IMG/VR virus record: IMGVR_UViG_3300023202_000137
Span: 1 to 64,000 of that record
Strand: one strand, 5' to 3'
Length of the DNA: 64,000 nucleotides
Source: a virus
Under the pieces are notes generated by a model. It saw only the letters and a program-made list of their open reading frames with translations. It did not search any database and had not been told where the DNA came from. A program made the position numbers and the translations under genes. This document shows positions 46,584 through 56,134 of the stretch, one piece after another. Positions within the stretch are counted from its first letter, which is position 1. Each line of letters starts with the position of its first letter.

Positions 46584-48182
46584 CTACGCTGCCAGTTCCT
46601 CTTCCAGCGCACGCGTGTCTTGCGTCACCTTCAGGATGATGAACTCGGCAGGTTTGTTGGTTGCCAGCCCAATCCGCACGATGAGCTGCCCAGCAAACAC
46701 TACCGAGGGTGGGTTGAGTGCGTCCGACGCGTCGATGAAGAACGCGGTTGCTGGATTCTGAGATCTGAATGCTTCGTTCCTCATCTGGGTAATGAGAAAC
46801 GCGTTGATGGTACGTCGCACCCGCGCTCGCAATTGGGGGGTATTGTTCGAATGCTTCGCGAACAGAAGCCCAATCTTCAACGAGGTCTCGATGAAGATCA
46901 CCCCACGCCGCTCTGCTACGAACGGGAAGTTGCCATCCCCCTTGAGGGTACGGCTCCCGTCGATGTGACGAGGGGTTCCAGTGAACGCAGTCAGAGGGTT
47001 GATGCGCTTGGGAAACACGATGTCCCGCTTGCGCTCGTCGAGAACTTGGTGTTGGGGCAACCCGTCCGGGTCGTCCTCGAATCCGACGCAGCCAAAGATG
47101 ACTCCACGCTCGACACCCGCAGGGGACTGGTAGATTCCACCGGGTCGGCTGCTGTCGATTCGAGCATACACCCCGACAATGAAGCCGGAAGGCGGTACCG
47201 TGATGGTATCACCGCTACCGAAGACTGCAGCGCTCGGATTGACGATCTTGATTCGAGGCCAGTAGATGGCCGCGAACTCACTTAGCCCAAGCAACGCAGC
47301 GGTGCTCTCGACGTAGGTTACGATAGCTGCAGCGTTGTTCGACGAGGGCGGGTCGAGTACCGCAAAGCAAGTTCCGTCGCGAGTCACTTCGCAATAGGTC
47401 ACCATCGCGTTGTGGATGCCGGAGGTCGCTTGCCCGGGGACGATCAGCAGGGTGATGTTCTGGATGATATCCAGAGCACGTAGCCCAGTTGGACCTGCGT
47501 CGCTTCCGATGAAGTCGGTATCAGCGAGGGAAGTCAGGCCGTCGTCGCCACTGGTCAGGGAAAAGGTACCGTTGACCGGTCGGTCTTGCAGCGGGGTTCC
47601 CCCTGCGTCTTGATCGGTCACACTGATCAGGTTCGATCCTGCGCTGCCATTGACGACAGTCTCGGCAAAGTTTGGAGACGTGTCATCCATGGTGAGGTTC
47701 GGGAAAACCTCTACGACAATACCGCCGTCGATCACGAACAGGTCGAACTCGGCAGCTTCACCGCTGGTTGCATCTGCGACTTCAACGTCGAGATCGTTAG
47801 CGTATGCCCCTGGTGTTTTGCCATCCACCTGCAGGGTGTTGTTCGGTCCGGTTGCGTCCTGGAGTGTGACTGTACCTACAACTGCGGTTGCGGTTCCGGG
47901 GTCTGTGATGTCCGTGTAGTGAACCGTACGAACGATCCACATCTGCTCGCCGCCATTGAGAAAAAACCCAAAGGCTGCCGTGGCTACGTCAGACGCTGTC
48001 GTGAAGCCACCAAAGACACGAACGTACTCATCGAAGCTGGTCACGAGTGTTGGAACACCAACCGGACCTCGCTCCGTGATACCAACGACACCGACCACCG
48101 CAGTTGGCAGTGCAGGGATCGAACGGATCCGAGGTTCTTCTTCGATAATTACGATCTTGGAAGCGAGCAGTGCTTGGGACAT
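46584..48182 (-). CDS. Tail sheath protein
   Basis: A protein of 532 residues. The start IIEEEPRIRSIPALPTAVVG and GFFLNGGEQMWIVRTVHYTD, and the end RRTINAFLITQMRNEAFRSQ and LIVRIGLATNKPAEFIILKV, match phage sheath proteins, with the C-terminal strand that links subunits. Middle domain is variable beta. Length typical. Confidence 0.92.
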   Translation of the reverse strand: MSQALLASKIVIIEEEPRIRSIPALPTAVVGVVGITERGPVGVPTLVTSFDEYVRVFGGFTTASDVATAAFGFFLNGGEQMWIVRTVHYTDITDPGTATAVVGTVTLQDATGPNNTLQVDGKTPGAYANDLDVEVADATSGEAAEFDLFVIDGGIVVEVFPNLTMDDTSPNFAETVVNGSAGSNLISVTDQDAGGTPLQDRPVNGTFSLTSGDDGLTSLADTDFIGSDAGPTGLRALDIIQNITLLIVPGQATSGIHNAMVTYCEVTRDGTCFAVLDPPSSNNAAAIVTYVESTAALLGLSEFAAIYWPRIKIVNPSAAVFGSGDTITVPPSGFIVGVYARIDSSRPGGIYQSPAGVERGVIFGCVGFEDDPDGLPQHQVLDERKRDIVFPKRINPLTAFTGTPRHIDGSRTLKGDGNFPFVAERRGVIFIETSLKIGLLFAKHSNNTPQLRARVRRTINAFLITQMRNEAFRSQNPATAFFIDASDALNPPSVVFAGQLIVRIGLATNKPAEFIILKVTQDTRALEEELAA

Positions 48183-48205
48183 TTTCGATTGGCCTCCGGT
48201 TCAGG

Positions 48206-48556
48206 TTAGCTCGACGCCTTGTCTGATTCCGCTTCGGCCCTGTCACGCCGCTTCGGTTGCGCTGCTGGTTTCGGCTTCGCCTTCTTTTTCCGCAGAGCTT
48301 TCATGTCGAGTTGCTTTTTGACTTCCGGGGCCTCCATTGCGGCCTCGGGAACGGAGACTTCTGCCCCTGGGGGGAACCAAATCGCGCTTCCGTAATAACG
48401 ATCAACGCGCCTGGTCTTCCGCTCGCCCGTACCTGTGTCATGGTGTAGCAGAGTTTGCTTGCCCTTGACTACTGGCAACTTCGCCTTCTCGCAGAGATCC
48501 GCTGGTATATTGCAGACGATCATATGGTTGGTCGTGTTTTCCAGCGTCTCACTCAT
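48206..48556 (-). CDS. Hypothetical protein in tail operon
   Basis: A protein of 116 residues. A beta part (HMIVCNIPADLCEKAKLPVV, SAIWFPPGAEVSVPE) is followed by a Lys/Pro-rich, then acidic tail (LRKKKAKPKPAAQPKRRDRA). May be a tail completion protein; not recognised. Confidence 0.58.
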   Translation of the reverse strand: MSETLENTTNHMIVCNIPADLCEKAKLPVVKGKQTLLHHDTGTGERKTRRVDRYYGSAIWFPPGAEVSVPEAAMEAPEVKKQLDMKALRKKKAKPKPAAQPKRRDRAEAESDKASS

Positions 48557-48563
48557 TGCTACC

Positions 48564-51464
48564 TCACAAGGGCTCGATTTCTAGCGTCACGCATCCGTCG
48601 TCCGCGTCCAGCTCGAACGACTCTTGCTCCACTGGTAGTTCTATATCAAACCCACGGATTACGAAAGAACCCTCAAAATGCCGCACGTTTGACCGGTTGG
48701 CCCTTGTGCGCACTGAGAAATCTGCCGTCACGTCCATCTCAAACCTGCAGACCCCGGCCCCAGGGTCATCTGGGTCGCGGTCCATCTCAAAAAACTTGTT
48801 CAGCTCAAAGAATCGCTCGATTTCCCCCAGCATGTCCAGCATTACAGCCGTTTTGTCTGCAGCCCCAACGAGGGTGAAAGTGAGGTCTACAGTACGGGGC
48901 ACCTGGGGTGCCGAGAATTTTCTGCCGTCCTGTAGGTATTGTCGCTCGTTTACAGAGTAGAAGCGGTTGTTGGTCAGGTCTGGCCCTTGGACGATTACCG
49001 AGGGCAGCTCGGAGAGTTTGATCTGATCTAGCATGTCGTCCACGGTGTCGTCGTAGTCGATGTCCACGGTCATGCTGACGTTGGGATGAAACTGACGCTT
49101 GATGGTTCGCAGTAGCTCACGCACCCCTCGCTTCAGATTGGTAGAGGCTCCAAACTTTGGGCGTCGGTACTGGAAAACTTCAGGCAAAACGAGCACGTCA
49201 CCAACTCCGCTCAACTCCCCCCCTGTCTCGGGGTCAAGTGCGACGATTCTGATATCCGATGGAGGGATTGGACTCACATCAGCATTGCCTCGGTAGGGCG
49301 GGACAACTGCGGTCATCAGTTCTTCAGTGAGCACACGTACGTCGGGGGAGGGCTCACCATTGAACTCTACTCGCATTGTTCGAGGGTAGGTGCCGCCAAC
49401 AAAACCAGGGGGCGGATCTGGTGGAAGACGAAACCCAGACCCAGTAAATACAGCAAGGTACCCACCGCTTGCAGGTGAGCCAACCTCACCCGTTGGGTTG
49501 TTTGGAACATCTACGCCCCCAGGAGGAACCGTGATGATCGGCAAAACCGAAGGCGCGACGAATATCGACGTGCCTTGGATGATCTGACCAGAAAGCGCGA
49601 GCGGTAGACGATTCAGAGTCGTGGCGACAAAGGCTGACACTGCATCAATCTGCCCCTGAACAGAGGGCAGCAAGCGAAGACTTCCAGACAGTGCGCTTTG
49701 TCCGTCGATGTTTCCGCCGTCAATGGCCTCGGTCTCAACCATTGTACCTTGGAAAGTCGACACACCGTCGAGGGAGGCCTGCATTTGAACGATCTCCGCA
49801 AGCAGTCCCTCAAACCCCCCAGTGCTCCCAAGGGCTCCCTGCACCGCGAGTATCAGTCCAACCATGGCGTCGAGCGATGAGTTGCCGTCAACCTGTCCCT
49901 GAATAGCTCGTGCAACTGCGATGTCTGCCTGCAGCTCGCTCGTTGCTTCGATGGATCCAGGGGCGAGACTCAACTGGGGAAACGAAAGCGTACCGCTCAA
50001 ATCCCCAGAGCCAACAATCGGGAAGGGGATCAGAACCATCGGGGTAAGGTTCATGTTTGCTTGAAGAGAAGAGACCCCCTCGATATCGGCAGTGATATCG
50101 TTTTCGCTTAGCAGCATGTTCCCTGCGATGTCCGATTGACCATCGACTGATCCATCGACATTCAGCAGTGCTTCGAGTCGTGCTGCCTCTAGCGTTGAGG
50201 TCCCATCCATCTGCGCATTGATGTTGTCGAACGTGCGCAGGTTTGCGTCGAGGCTCCCAGATCCAGACACTAGCGCGCTCATGGCGAGGGGCGTTCTCTG
50301 CAGGGATGGGGCCCGTATGTCGCTGAACCCTACAACCTCACTTTCCATAACCGGGCCAGGGACGTAGGTCACATCGAGTCGGGGTTCTGCAAAGCTCAGG
50401 TTGTCCCAGGCTGCGAGCTGACGGTTACCAGAGGAACCACCCTGGACAATCAAAAACATTGGGTCGTTCGCAACGTAGTCGATGCTAGATGCGGACTTTT
50501 GGATCAGAGCACTGATGTCCGGGGAGACGAGTTGAGTCCCAGGTACAGTGACTCCTATGTCCCAAGGGACCAGGGGTCCGTTGTTGATAGCTGGGCTCCA
50601 AACCTCGACCGCGAGATCAGCGCCTGCTGGGTAGTTCTGGAAGTCAACACCTTCCCCGGTACCGAAGTGCCACATCTCACCCTCGTCTTCGGGTGTAATG
50701 ATGAATCCACTTCCTATTTCTGCTTGGATAAAATCAGTCGCGTTTGCCCTGAACGTTCCCCGGAGGACGATCACAATGCTCTGATTCTGAAGAAGCTCGA
50801 TTCGATTGACTCCAGAGAAATCGAATCGAATGGCTGTCGAGCCCGTTGGAACAGTGTTTGCGGGCAGTGCCAGGCTGGTGGCCAATGGAGCACCAGTCGG
50901 AGATCCTTCAAGCGGTCCTGGTGTGAGGTCTGCAGCATAGATCTCTAGGAACAAATCTCCAGATGGGTTTCCTATTCGGCGAAGGTCCATGTCTACAGAC
51001 CCAAGCTGAAAGGACTGCTCCAAAGTAATCCGCTGCCCAAGCTGTTGGTGTCGTGCAGGAGAGGAGTCGCGTCGAAGCTCCCAGAACTGGCTAGAAGCGT
51101 CTCGTGTGTCTTGCTGACTAACATCGCTCACGTCGTTTACGTTGAGCTTCATGTCGCCAAAGATCTGTCGGCTCCAACCAGTCCTGTTCAGCGGATCCCA
51201 TTTCCCATCCGGCAGAGCGAGTGCAATGTTTGCGTTTTGAGTGCCTAACCTGTTTGCAGTGGCAACCATGGTGAGTGTTGCGCTTTGGATGTGTGCGGCT
51301 CGTGGGATATTTAGACCGCGAAATACCATCGCTGCGTTGGAGGTGATTCCAAAGAAAACGTTTCCAACTGCTAGGTTAACGGCAGCACTGTTTTGCCTGT
51401 TCTGGAACCCGATAGACGATGTGTCGTCCGTAGAGCGGGAGATCGTACTGAATACGCTGGTCAT
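48564..51464 (-). CDS. Large beta-repeat virion protein
   Basis: A protein of 966 residues with three parts. Residues 1-370 include DNRLRE-like strands (HIQSATLTMVATANRLGTQN, PDISALIQKSASSIDYVAND). Residues about 395-635 hold some twelve copies of a 10-residue motif such as DGTSTLEAAR, EGVSSLQANM, DGNSSLDAMV and DGVSTFQGTM, spaced about 20 residues apart. Residues 650-966 start with an IPT-like strand set and end with a charged domain (RELLRTIKRQFHPNVSMTVD). Sits between the sheath and neck genes. Probably a virion surface or collar/whisker protein. Confidence 0.68.
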   Translation of the reverse strand: MTSVFSTISRSTDDTSSIGFQNRQNSAAVNLAVGNVFFGITSNAAMVFRGLNIPRAAHIQSATLTMVATANRLGTQNANIALALPDGKWDPLNRTGWSRQIFGDMKLNVNDVSDVSQQDTRDASSQFWELRRDSSPARHQQLGQRITLEQSFQLGSVDMDLRRIGNPSGDLFLEIYAADLTPGPLEGSPTGAPLATSLALPANTVPTGSTAIRFDFSGVNRIELLQNQSIVIVLRGTFRANATDFIQAEIGSGFIITPEDEGEMWHFGTGEGVDFQNYPAGADLAVEVWSPAINNGPLVPWDIGVTVPGTQLVSPDISALIQKSASSIDYVANDPMFLIVQGGSSGNRQLAAWDNLSFAEPRLDVTYVPGPVMESEVVGFSDIRAPSLQRTPLAMSALVSGSGSLDANLRTFDNINAQMDGTSTLEAARLEALLNVDGSVDGQSDIAGNMLLSENDITADIEGVSSLQANMNLTPMVLIPFPIVGSGDLSGTLSFPQLSLAPGSIEATSELQADIAVARAIQGQVDGNSSLDAMVGLILAVQGALGSTGGFEGLLAEIVQMQASLDGVSTFQGTMVETEAIDGGNIDGQSALSGSLRLLPSVQGQIDAVSAFVATTLNRLPLALSGQIIQGTSIFVAPSVLPIITVPPGGVDVPNNPTGEVGSPASGGYLAVFTGSGFRLPPDPPPGFVGGTYPRTMRVEFNGEPSPDVRVLTEELMTAVVPPYRGNADVSPIPPSDIRIVALDPETGGELSGVGDVLVLPEVFQYRRPKFGASTNLKRGVRELLRTIKRQFHPNVSMTVDIDYDDTVDDMLDQIKLSELPSVIVQGPDLTNNRFYSVNERQYLQDGRKFSAPQVPRTVDLTFTLVGAADKTAVMLDMLGEIERFFELNKFFEMDRDPDDPGAGVCRFEMDVTADFSVRTRANRSNVRHFEGSFVIRGFDIELPVEQESFELDADDGCVTLEIEPL

Positions 51465-51901
51465 CTAAGGTGAATCCTCACCGTTTGGATTTCAGATTCA
51501 GGATCTACAGACTTCGCCTCAAACCCTTCTGCGGCAATCTCCATCTCCGCTTCGACTTCCGGGGACAGCGGAAACGAGGGGACAAGATCTCCCAGCAACT
51601 CTGCAACTCCGTCCTCCAGGCTTTGAAACTCTACGTTGTGGAACAACCCACCGCCGTAGATGTATCGAGTGACCGGATGAGCGATGGCGAAGAGGATTGC
51701 GTAGTCCTCATAAGGGGTTTCCGTCAGGTCCGGGTGTAGCTTCATCCATTTCTGGATGATTGCTCCATAGCACTTTGCGATGTCCGACTGCTGATTGGTC
51801 GGCTCATAGGGCATCGTACGTATGTCGATCAACAAGACTGGCGTGGGCGTGTCCGTGAGCCCAAGCGTCTCTTCCAGAACTGGGAGCGACGTAAAAGACA
51901 T
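51461..51901 (-). CDS. Hypothetical protein
   Basis: A protein of 146 residues, helical and acidic (SDIAKCYGAIIQKWMKLHPD, YAILFAIAHPVTRYIYGGGL). ATGA overlap with the large beta-repeat gene. Place suggests neck or tail completion. Not recognised. Confidence 0.58.
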   Translation of the reverse strand: MSFTSLPVLEETLGLTDTPTPVLLIDIRTMPYEPTNQQSDIAKCYGAIIQKWMKLHPDLTETPYEDYAILFAIAHPVTRYIYGGGLFHNVEFQSLEDGVAELLGDLVPSFPLSPEVEAEMEIAAEGFEAKSVDPESEIQTVRIHLR

Positions 51902-51928
51902 GCCCCCATACTACCGGGGTGGTGGTGG

Positions 51929-52330
51929 TTAATCGAGACTGATGGTGATTTCACCAGCCGCAAATCGAGGCTGGTCGCCATCCCCGACAGTGCGAGCCAC
52001 CGTCAGGGCGCCAGATCCCAAAAGGTTTCCCCCAGCAAGTTGGTCGAAAATGCCAAAGTGGGTGATATTCCCCCAGCTACCAGAAGCCAAAGGGAAGGTG
52101 ATGTCGTTCGCGTTGTTCTTGCTTCCCCCTGCAGCAGCAGGCCACTGGGTCAGGTTGTTGGTCACCTGCACGCGGGCGTAGCCGTTACCTACTGGTTCTG
52201 CTAGGCCTGCTCCGTCGTCCCCTGGGTCTGCGGTGGACAACCCGATGTAGAGATCTCCAGGAGCGGAGTAGGCTGAGTTGCCAAACACATGGTCCAGCAG
52301 CTCGTTTTCTAGGAAGTCGGAAAAACTCAT
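51929..52330 (-). CDS. Virion protein, decoration/tail-fibre-like family, paralog of 34701-35111
   Basis: A protein of 133 residues. LYIGLSTADPGDDGAGLAEP, VGNGYARVQVTNNLTQWPAA, FPLASGSWGNITHFGIFDQL and a final ITISLD align throughout with the protein at 34701-35111, so the two arose by duplication or joint recruitment. Here it lies among neck genes rather than fibres. Confidence 0.7.
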   Translation of the reverse strand: MSFSDFLENELLDHVFGNSAYSAPGDLYIGLSTADPGDDGAGLAEPVGNGYARVQVTNNLTQWPAAAGGSKNNANDITFPLASGSWGNITHFGIFDQLAGGNLLGSGALTVARTVGDGDQPRFAAGEITISLD

Positions 52331-52905
52331 GGTTTCAGCACCTTGTTGATCGTTTTTTCTACCCTGCCCTTCGCGCCTTTACGAAGCATTTCTGCCACCG
52401 GCTGAAAGGACGGTCGTGCTGGTACTCTTACCACCAACGTCGAGCGTACGGAAGATGGCGGGAGTAGCCCAGACTGACGAAACATCAGGCCGAGAAATCG
52501 ACTCATCCCAGGGTTGAGCCGTATCACGCTCGTTGCCCCAAACTCCTGCACCGCGGCGACATTCACCAGGTCGTCACCATCCCGGTTTCGAGCAGAGCGC
52601 AGGACACCAACAAAGATCCCATCCGGTCGCTCGACCACTTTCAAAGAGCGCACGAGATCTCCACCAGCGTTGAGTGGCTTCGTGCCCCTGAACCCACGGA
52701 AGCGACGAGTTGCAATGGTGAAGGGGGACAGCGGCTTGAATCTCTTTCCCCCGGGAGCGCCGCTTCGGATCCCTTTGACCAGCTCTGTACGGAACAGTTG
52801 GGCCTCGCGGCGTAGTGCAACCTTCAAAGCCAGGTCAGTAGTTGCTGGTCCGGTACGTAGGAAAAAGTCTGCTGCTTTCCATTGCCCGACGCGTACAATG
52901 CTCAA
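52327..52905 (-). CDS. Tail completion protein, gpS/HK97 gp10-like
   Basis: A protein of 192 residues from TTG 52905 (TTGA overlap). KRFKPLSPFTIATRRFRGFR, TKPLNAGGDLVRSLKVVERP and VRVPARPSFQPVAEMLRKGA match P2 gpS-type virion morphogenesis proteins that cap the tail. Basic overall. Confidence 0.72.
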   Translation of the reverse strand: MSIVRVGQWKAADFFLRTGPATTDLALKVALRREAQLFRTELVKGIRSGAPGGKRFKPLSPFTIATRRFRGFRGTKPLNAGGDLVRSLKVVERPDGIFVGVLRSARNRDGDDLVNVAAVQEFGATSVIRLNPGMSRFLGLMFRQSGLLPPSSVRSTLVVRVPARPSFQPVAEMLRKGAKGRVEKTINKVLKP

Positions 52906-53438
52906 GTTTGGACTCCCTGCTTACGCTCTCCCAGAGTACATAGTAGCAGGTTTCTAGTGGGGTGTGTGAGGTCGAGCCCAAAACCGATGGGTCTGGCTTC
53001 CGCGATGTAGAGCCCTGGAGGATTCTCGACCGCCTGCACGAGCTTTCCTTGTCGAGTGTAGATGGCGTTGAGTCTATCTCCCACCCCTATAAGCGAGTCG
53101 CCCGTGGTCGCGTCGACGAGACCGTACTTCTCCAAGTCTTTGTAATGGAACACCAGGCCCATGTTGGTGTCGGGGGCGTTGCCCGAGAGAAACTGGTTGA
53201 GCGCCTCGAACACGTCAGATTCGATCTGACACGGGATGCGGACCAGGGCTTTCTCGGCTCGTGTGGATGGTCCGACCTGTTGGTCCAGGTTCTCGATGAT
53301 CGTGAGCGGTTCTCGGAAGTCTGCATCGTAGCCGCTTTCGAGCGGACCAGCGCCGTCGGGGTCTTCGGCTGTTGCTTCAGTGTCGAGCTGCGCAATCTCA
53401 GCCAAAAACTTGAAGATGAGGTCACCACGAAACGGCAC
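52902..53438 (-). CDS. Neck/connector-region hypothetical protein
   Basis: A protein of 178 residues from GTG 53438. LIFKFLAEIAQLDTEATAED, FREPLTIIENLDQQVGPSTR and MGLVFHYKDLEKYGLVDATT. Position between connector and tail-completion genes suggests a head-closure (stopper) protein; no clear family match. Confidence 0.6.
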   Translation of the reverse strand: MPFRGDLIFKFLAEIAQLDTEATAEDPDGAGPLESGYDADFREPLTIIENLDQQVGPSTRAEKALVRIPCQIESDVFEALNQFLSGNAPDTNMGLVFHYKDLEKYGLVDATTGDSLIGVGDRLNAIYTRQGKLVQAVENPPGLYIAEARPIGFGLDLTHPTRNLLLCTLGERKQGVQT

Positions 53439-54544
53439 TACGCAGCCCCCAGCTTTGGCCCCCTGGCGAACATCAGCAGGATGTTATCGATCTCTGGATC
53501 TCCGGTGAATGGTCCCGGGGCTGCGCCGCCAAGGTTGTTCGTGTTCACCGCGAACTCAACCTCTTGATCGCGAGTTTTCAATCGCTTGATGGGCCCGCCT
53601 GGGACCGGATCGTCTCCTGCGGTAAATGCTTTTCCAATCAGTCGCTTCCCAACCAGCAATGTTGCGGCTCTACGGATCAAACGAGGCACATCTCCCATTG
53701 GTGACCCATCGGGCTCGGTGTACCCAAACGCGCCAGCAATTCGAATGTTCTGTTGCCCAAAGGGGAAAATGAAATTGGGAAACAGTGGTCGTTTGTCTTG
53801 GTTGGTGTTGCCGAGATAGTCCGTTAACCGAAAGAAACTGATCATCGGATTCTCGCGGTCGTCTGGATCTGAAAGGTTCTGGGTCAGATGACGGTTGTAG
53901 ATGCTGATATCCTCTAGGTCTGTTGCGGTGGACACCAACTCGGAGCCAAACAGGTTCGATAGAATCTCCAGAGAACTCAAGCCAACGATAGGCTCGTCGA
54001 GAAGAAGGTCTGGGCTGTCTCTGCCGTCTACTGCAATCAGTTTTTGCGTCACCCCGAAGACTCGATTGGTGAAGTTTTCGATCATCTGGGAGGCAACAGC
54101 AATGGATTGCAGTACGCGTGCGTCGTCGGCCTGCGTCTCGGGTAAGTCCTCTGCACGAATCTCACTGATGAGCGCGTAGCATCGTTGGCCGAAAGGCTTG
54201 ACCGTACCTTGCTCAATAACGTCGAACTCTTGCTCGAAGACTTGCTCAGGGTCTCCGTTGTTGACCACCAGAAACCACTTGATGCTGTGGAGTCCTTTTG
54301 GCTCCGCGCCGTCAACGGTGTAGTTCGCGATGAAAGCACCCTCGCCGATCTTGTGGTTCACGAGATCTACGGGCTCGCGGTTTGGTGCAGGAGTCGGGAA
54401 CACCTGGACCGGTGCCCCGCCCGTACGGTTGAAGATTTGAAACTCTAAGGAGAATGGATCTTGGAGTATTCCAGCAGACTGGATGAAAGCACTCAGCACC
54501 GGGTTGGTAGTTGAGTTGGCTTCATTCTGTGCAAGGAATCTCAC
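53438..54544 (-). CDS. Head-tail connector-like protein with N-terminal beta domain
   Basis: A protein of 368 residues from GTG 54544. The first 120 residues look like an Ig-type module (FIANYTVDGAEPKGLHSIKW). The rest has SIAVASQMIENFTNRVFGVT, VGLSSLEILSNLFGSELVST and DVPRLIRRAATLLVGKRLIG, the pattern of gp6-type connector adaptors. Joins portal to neck. Confidence 0.7.
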   Translation of the reverse strand: MRFLAQNEANSTTNPVLSAFIQSAGILQDPFSLEFQIFNRTGGAPVQVFPTPAPNREPVDLVNHKIGEGAFIANYTVDGAEPKGLHSIKWFLVVNNGDPEQVFEQEFDVIEQGTVKPFGQRCYALISEIRAEDLPETQADDARVLQSIAVASQMIENFTNRVFGVTQKLIAVDGRDSPDLLLDEPIVGLSSLEILSNLFGSELVSTATDLEDISIYNRHLTQNLSDPDDRENPMISFFRLTDYLGNTNQDKRPLFPNFIFPFGQQNIRIAGAFGYTEPDGSPMGDVPRLIRRAATLLVGKRLIGKAFTAGDDPVPGGPIKRLKTRDQEVEFAVNTNNLGGAAPGPFTGDPEIDNILLMFARGPKLGAA

Positions 54545-54801
54545 CGTCGTTTGCCGTTCCCGTTTTTCCGATGCTCGCCCGCGAGCTTTTTGAGTGCTCG
54601 CATTTCGTCATCGTATCGCCTGCACTCGCTGTTTGTGAACTCTACAGCATACGTGTCCCATTGGCGATTAGGATCCTCAAACGTAAACTCCCAGTCGTGC
54701 CGCCCCTTGCGAAGTGCTCGAACGATTCGCAGACCGCGTAGCTTGAGGTACGCCGCCAGTGCGAGGTCGCGAGTGATACGCAGGGCCTGGTCGCCCTGCA
54801 T
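54541..54801 (-). CDS. DUF5659-like small protein
   Basis: A protein of 86 residues. RALRKGRHDWEFTFEDPNRQ, YAVEFTNSECRRYDDEMRAL and KKLAGEHRK match, from memory, a small domain family (DUF5659) common near phage head genes. Function unknown. Confidence 0.62.
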   Translation of the reverse strand: MQGDQALRITRDLALAAYLKLRGLRIVRALRKGRHDWEFTFEDPNRQWDTYAVEFTNSECRRYDDEMRALKKLAGEHRKNGNGKRR

Positions 54802-54804
54802 GGG

Positions 54805-55512
54805 TTATCCCTTGGCCAGTTTCTTGGCGTGCTTCTGGATGTCTTTCACCTTGGAGCCGACCAGCTCTTGCAGGGCCGCGCTGTCTGCCTCGGCAACAGC
54901 TTGGTAGCTGGTGAACCCTGCCTCGTAGAGCTTCTGCTCGGTAGCCTGGCCAACGCCGTCGATCTTTTGCAGGTCTTCGGGCGTCGGGGAGTCTCCCGGA
55001 GGGGGGGGGAGATCATCCGTGGGGGCCCCTGGAGGGGCTGGGGGGAGGTCGTCGCTAGCTCCGGGGTCTTCTGGGGGAGGGGGATCCCCTTGGCCGCCCT
55101 GGGGCAGCTCGTTGGTGGTGAGGGCTCCTGGGTCGCTCGGATCGAGTACCCCCACCTGCTCTGCAGGGCTGCGCATGCTGGCTGCCTCTGCAGCTCGGGC
55201 ACGAGCATCCTCAGTCATGTCCGCAGCGGCATCGAGGGGGTCAGCAGGGATCCCGCGCTTGAGCTTCGCTCGCTTCTCTGCCTCCACGACGCGTCGAGCC
55301 TCTGCCTCGCTGCAAACGTCGAAGACCATCGGAGAATCCGGGTCGTTGTTGTTCTGGTGAACGGTCTTGAGGTAGGCGGCTGCTGCTGCGTCTACCCGAT
55401 ACCAGCCGTTCTGGACCTGGAACTTGATTCCAAACACCGTGTAGCGTTTGACCTTGTAGCCGCGCTTTGGATTGAAAGGCTTGATTCGAGCCAAGTAAGT
55501 TTGCTGCGCCAT
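54805..55512 (-). CDS. Structural-region protein with Pro-rich linker and C-terminal helix-hairpin-helix
   Basis: A protein of 235 residues. N-terminal beta domain (FGIKFQVQNGWYRVDAAAAA), helical middle, a Pro/Gly/Asp linker (GDPPPPEDPGASDDLPPAPP), then LQKIDGVGQATEQKLYEAGF and YQAVAEADSAALQELVG, a helix-hairpin-helix as in DUF4332/RNA polymerase alpha-C-like domains. A DNA-binding end on a head-region protein could contact packaged DNA. Confidence 0.65.
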   Translation of the reverse strand: MAQQTYLARIKPFNPKRGYKVKRYTVFGIKFQVQNGWYRVDAAAAAYLKTVHQNNNDPDSPMVFDVCSEAEARRVVEAEKRAKLKRGIPADPLDAAADMTEDARARAAEAASMRSPAEQVGVLDPSDPGALTTNELPQGGQGDPPPPEDPGASDDLPPAPPGAPTDDLPPPPGDSPTPEDLQKIDGVGQATEQKLYEAGFTSYQAVAEADSAALQELVGSKVKDIQKHAKKLAKG

Positions 55513-55539
55513 GTTGGGAGTCTCCTTTTACCGTACCTG

Positions 55540-56121
55540 TTAGACCGCAGGGACAGTCAACGGCGTGAAGGTGAGTGAGTCTGCAGCCTTCAACGCTGCG
55601 ATGTCCAATGCGATTGCTTGCAGGGACTGTACGATCCAATCGTACGTCCCATCAGGTCCGATTCCTGGGCTCGGTACGCCGCCGTCATCTTCTGCGGGGC
55701 GAACGTTTCCGAATGCTGGATTGCGGTGCATGTGTTTTCCGCCCGACATAAAGTCGACGGGCACCTTTGCAGCAGTGTGGGTTTGCGAAAACCCTGAACC
55801 AGCAACGTTGATGTCTGCCAGATCTGCTGCCACGTCGAGCATGAGCTGGCGCATCCCATCAGGGCCGCCAGCCTGGAGGGCTCCACCACCCTGTCCGTAG
55901 TCCGTGTCACGGGTGGGAACCTTGTTGAGTCGTGCTGCCGTGAGTCGAAGAGTGACGCCGAATGCTCCCTCGACGTTCGCTGCATTGAGGTCGGTGGCTA
56001 TGTCTAGGATGGTCTGTTTGATGCCAGCCTCATCACCGATCTGGGCAACAGCGGTTTTGATGCGAGCCCCACCCGTGCCCATGCCGCGAGCGTTGCGTAC
56101 GAGAGATCCAATGTCGGTCAT
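55540..56121 (-). CDS. Hypothetical virion protein
   Basis: A protein of 193 residues with a repeated pattern: GIKQTILDIATDLNAANVEG and GMRQLMLDVAADLADINVAG, and SLQAIALDIAALKAADS near the end. The three similar helices suggest an internal repeat. Lies after the decoration gene and a terminator. Function unknown. Confidence 0.6.
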   Translation of the reverse strand: MTDIGSLVRNARGMGTGGARIKTAVAQIGDEAGIKQTILDIATDLNAANVEGAFGVTLRLTAARLNKVPTRDTDYGQGGGALQAGGPDGMRQLMLDVAADLADINVAGSGFSQTHTAAKVPVDFMSGGKHMHRNPAFGNVRPAEDDGGVPSPGIGPDGTYDWIVQSLQAIALDIAALKAADSLTFTPLTVPAV

Positions 56122-56134
56122 ATTGACTCCGTAA

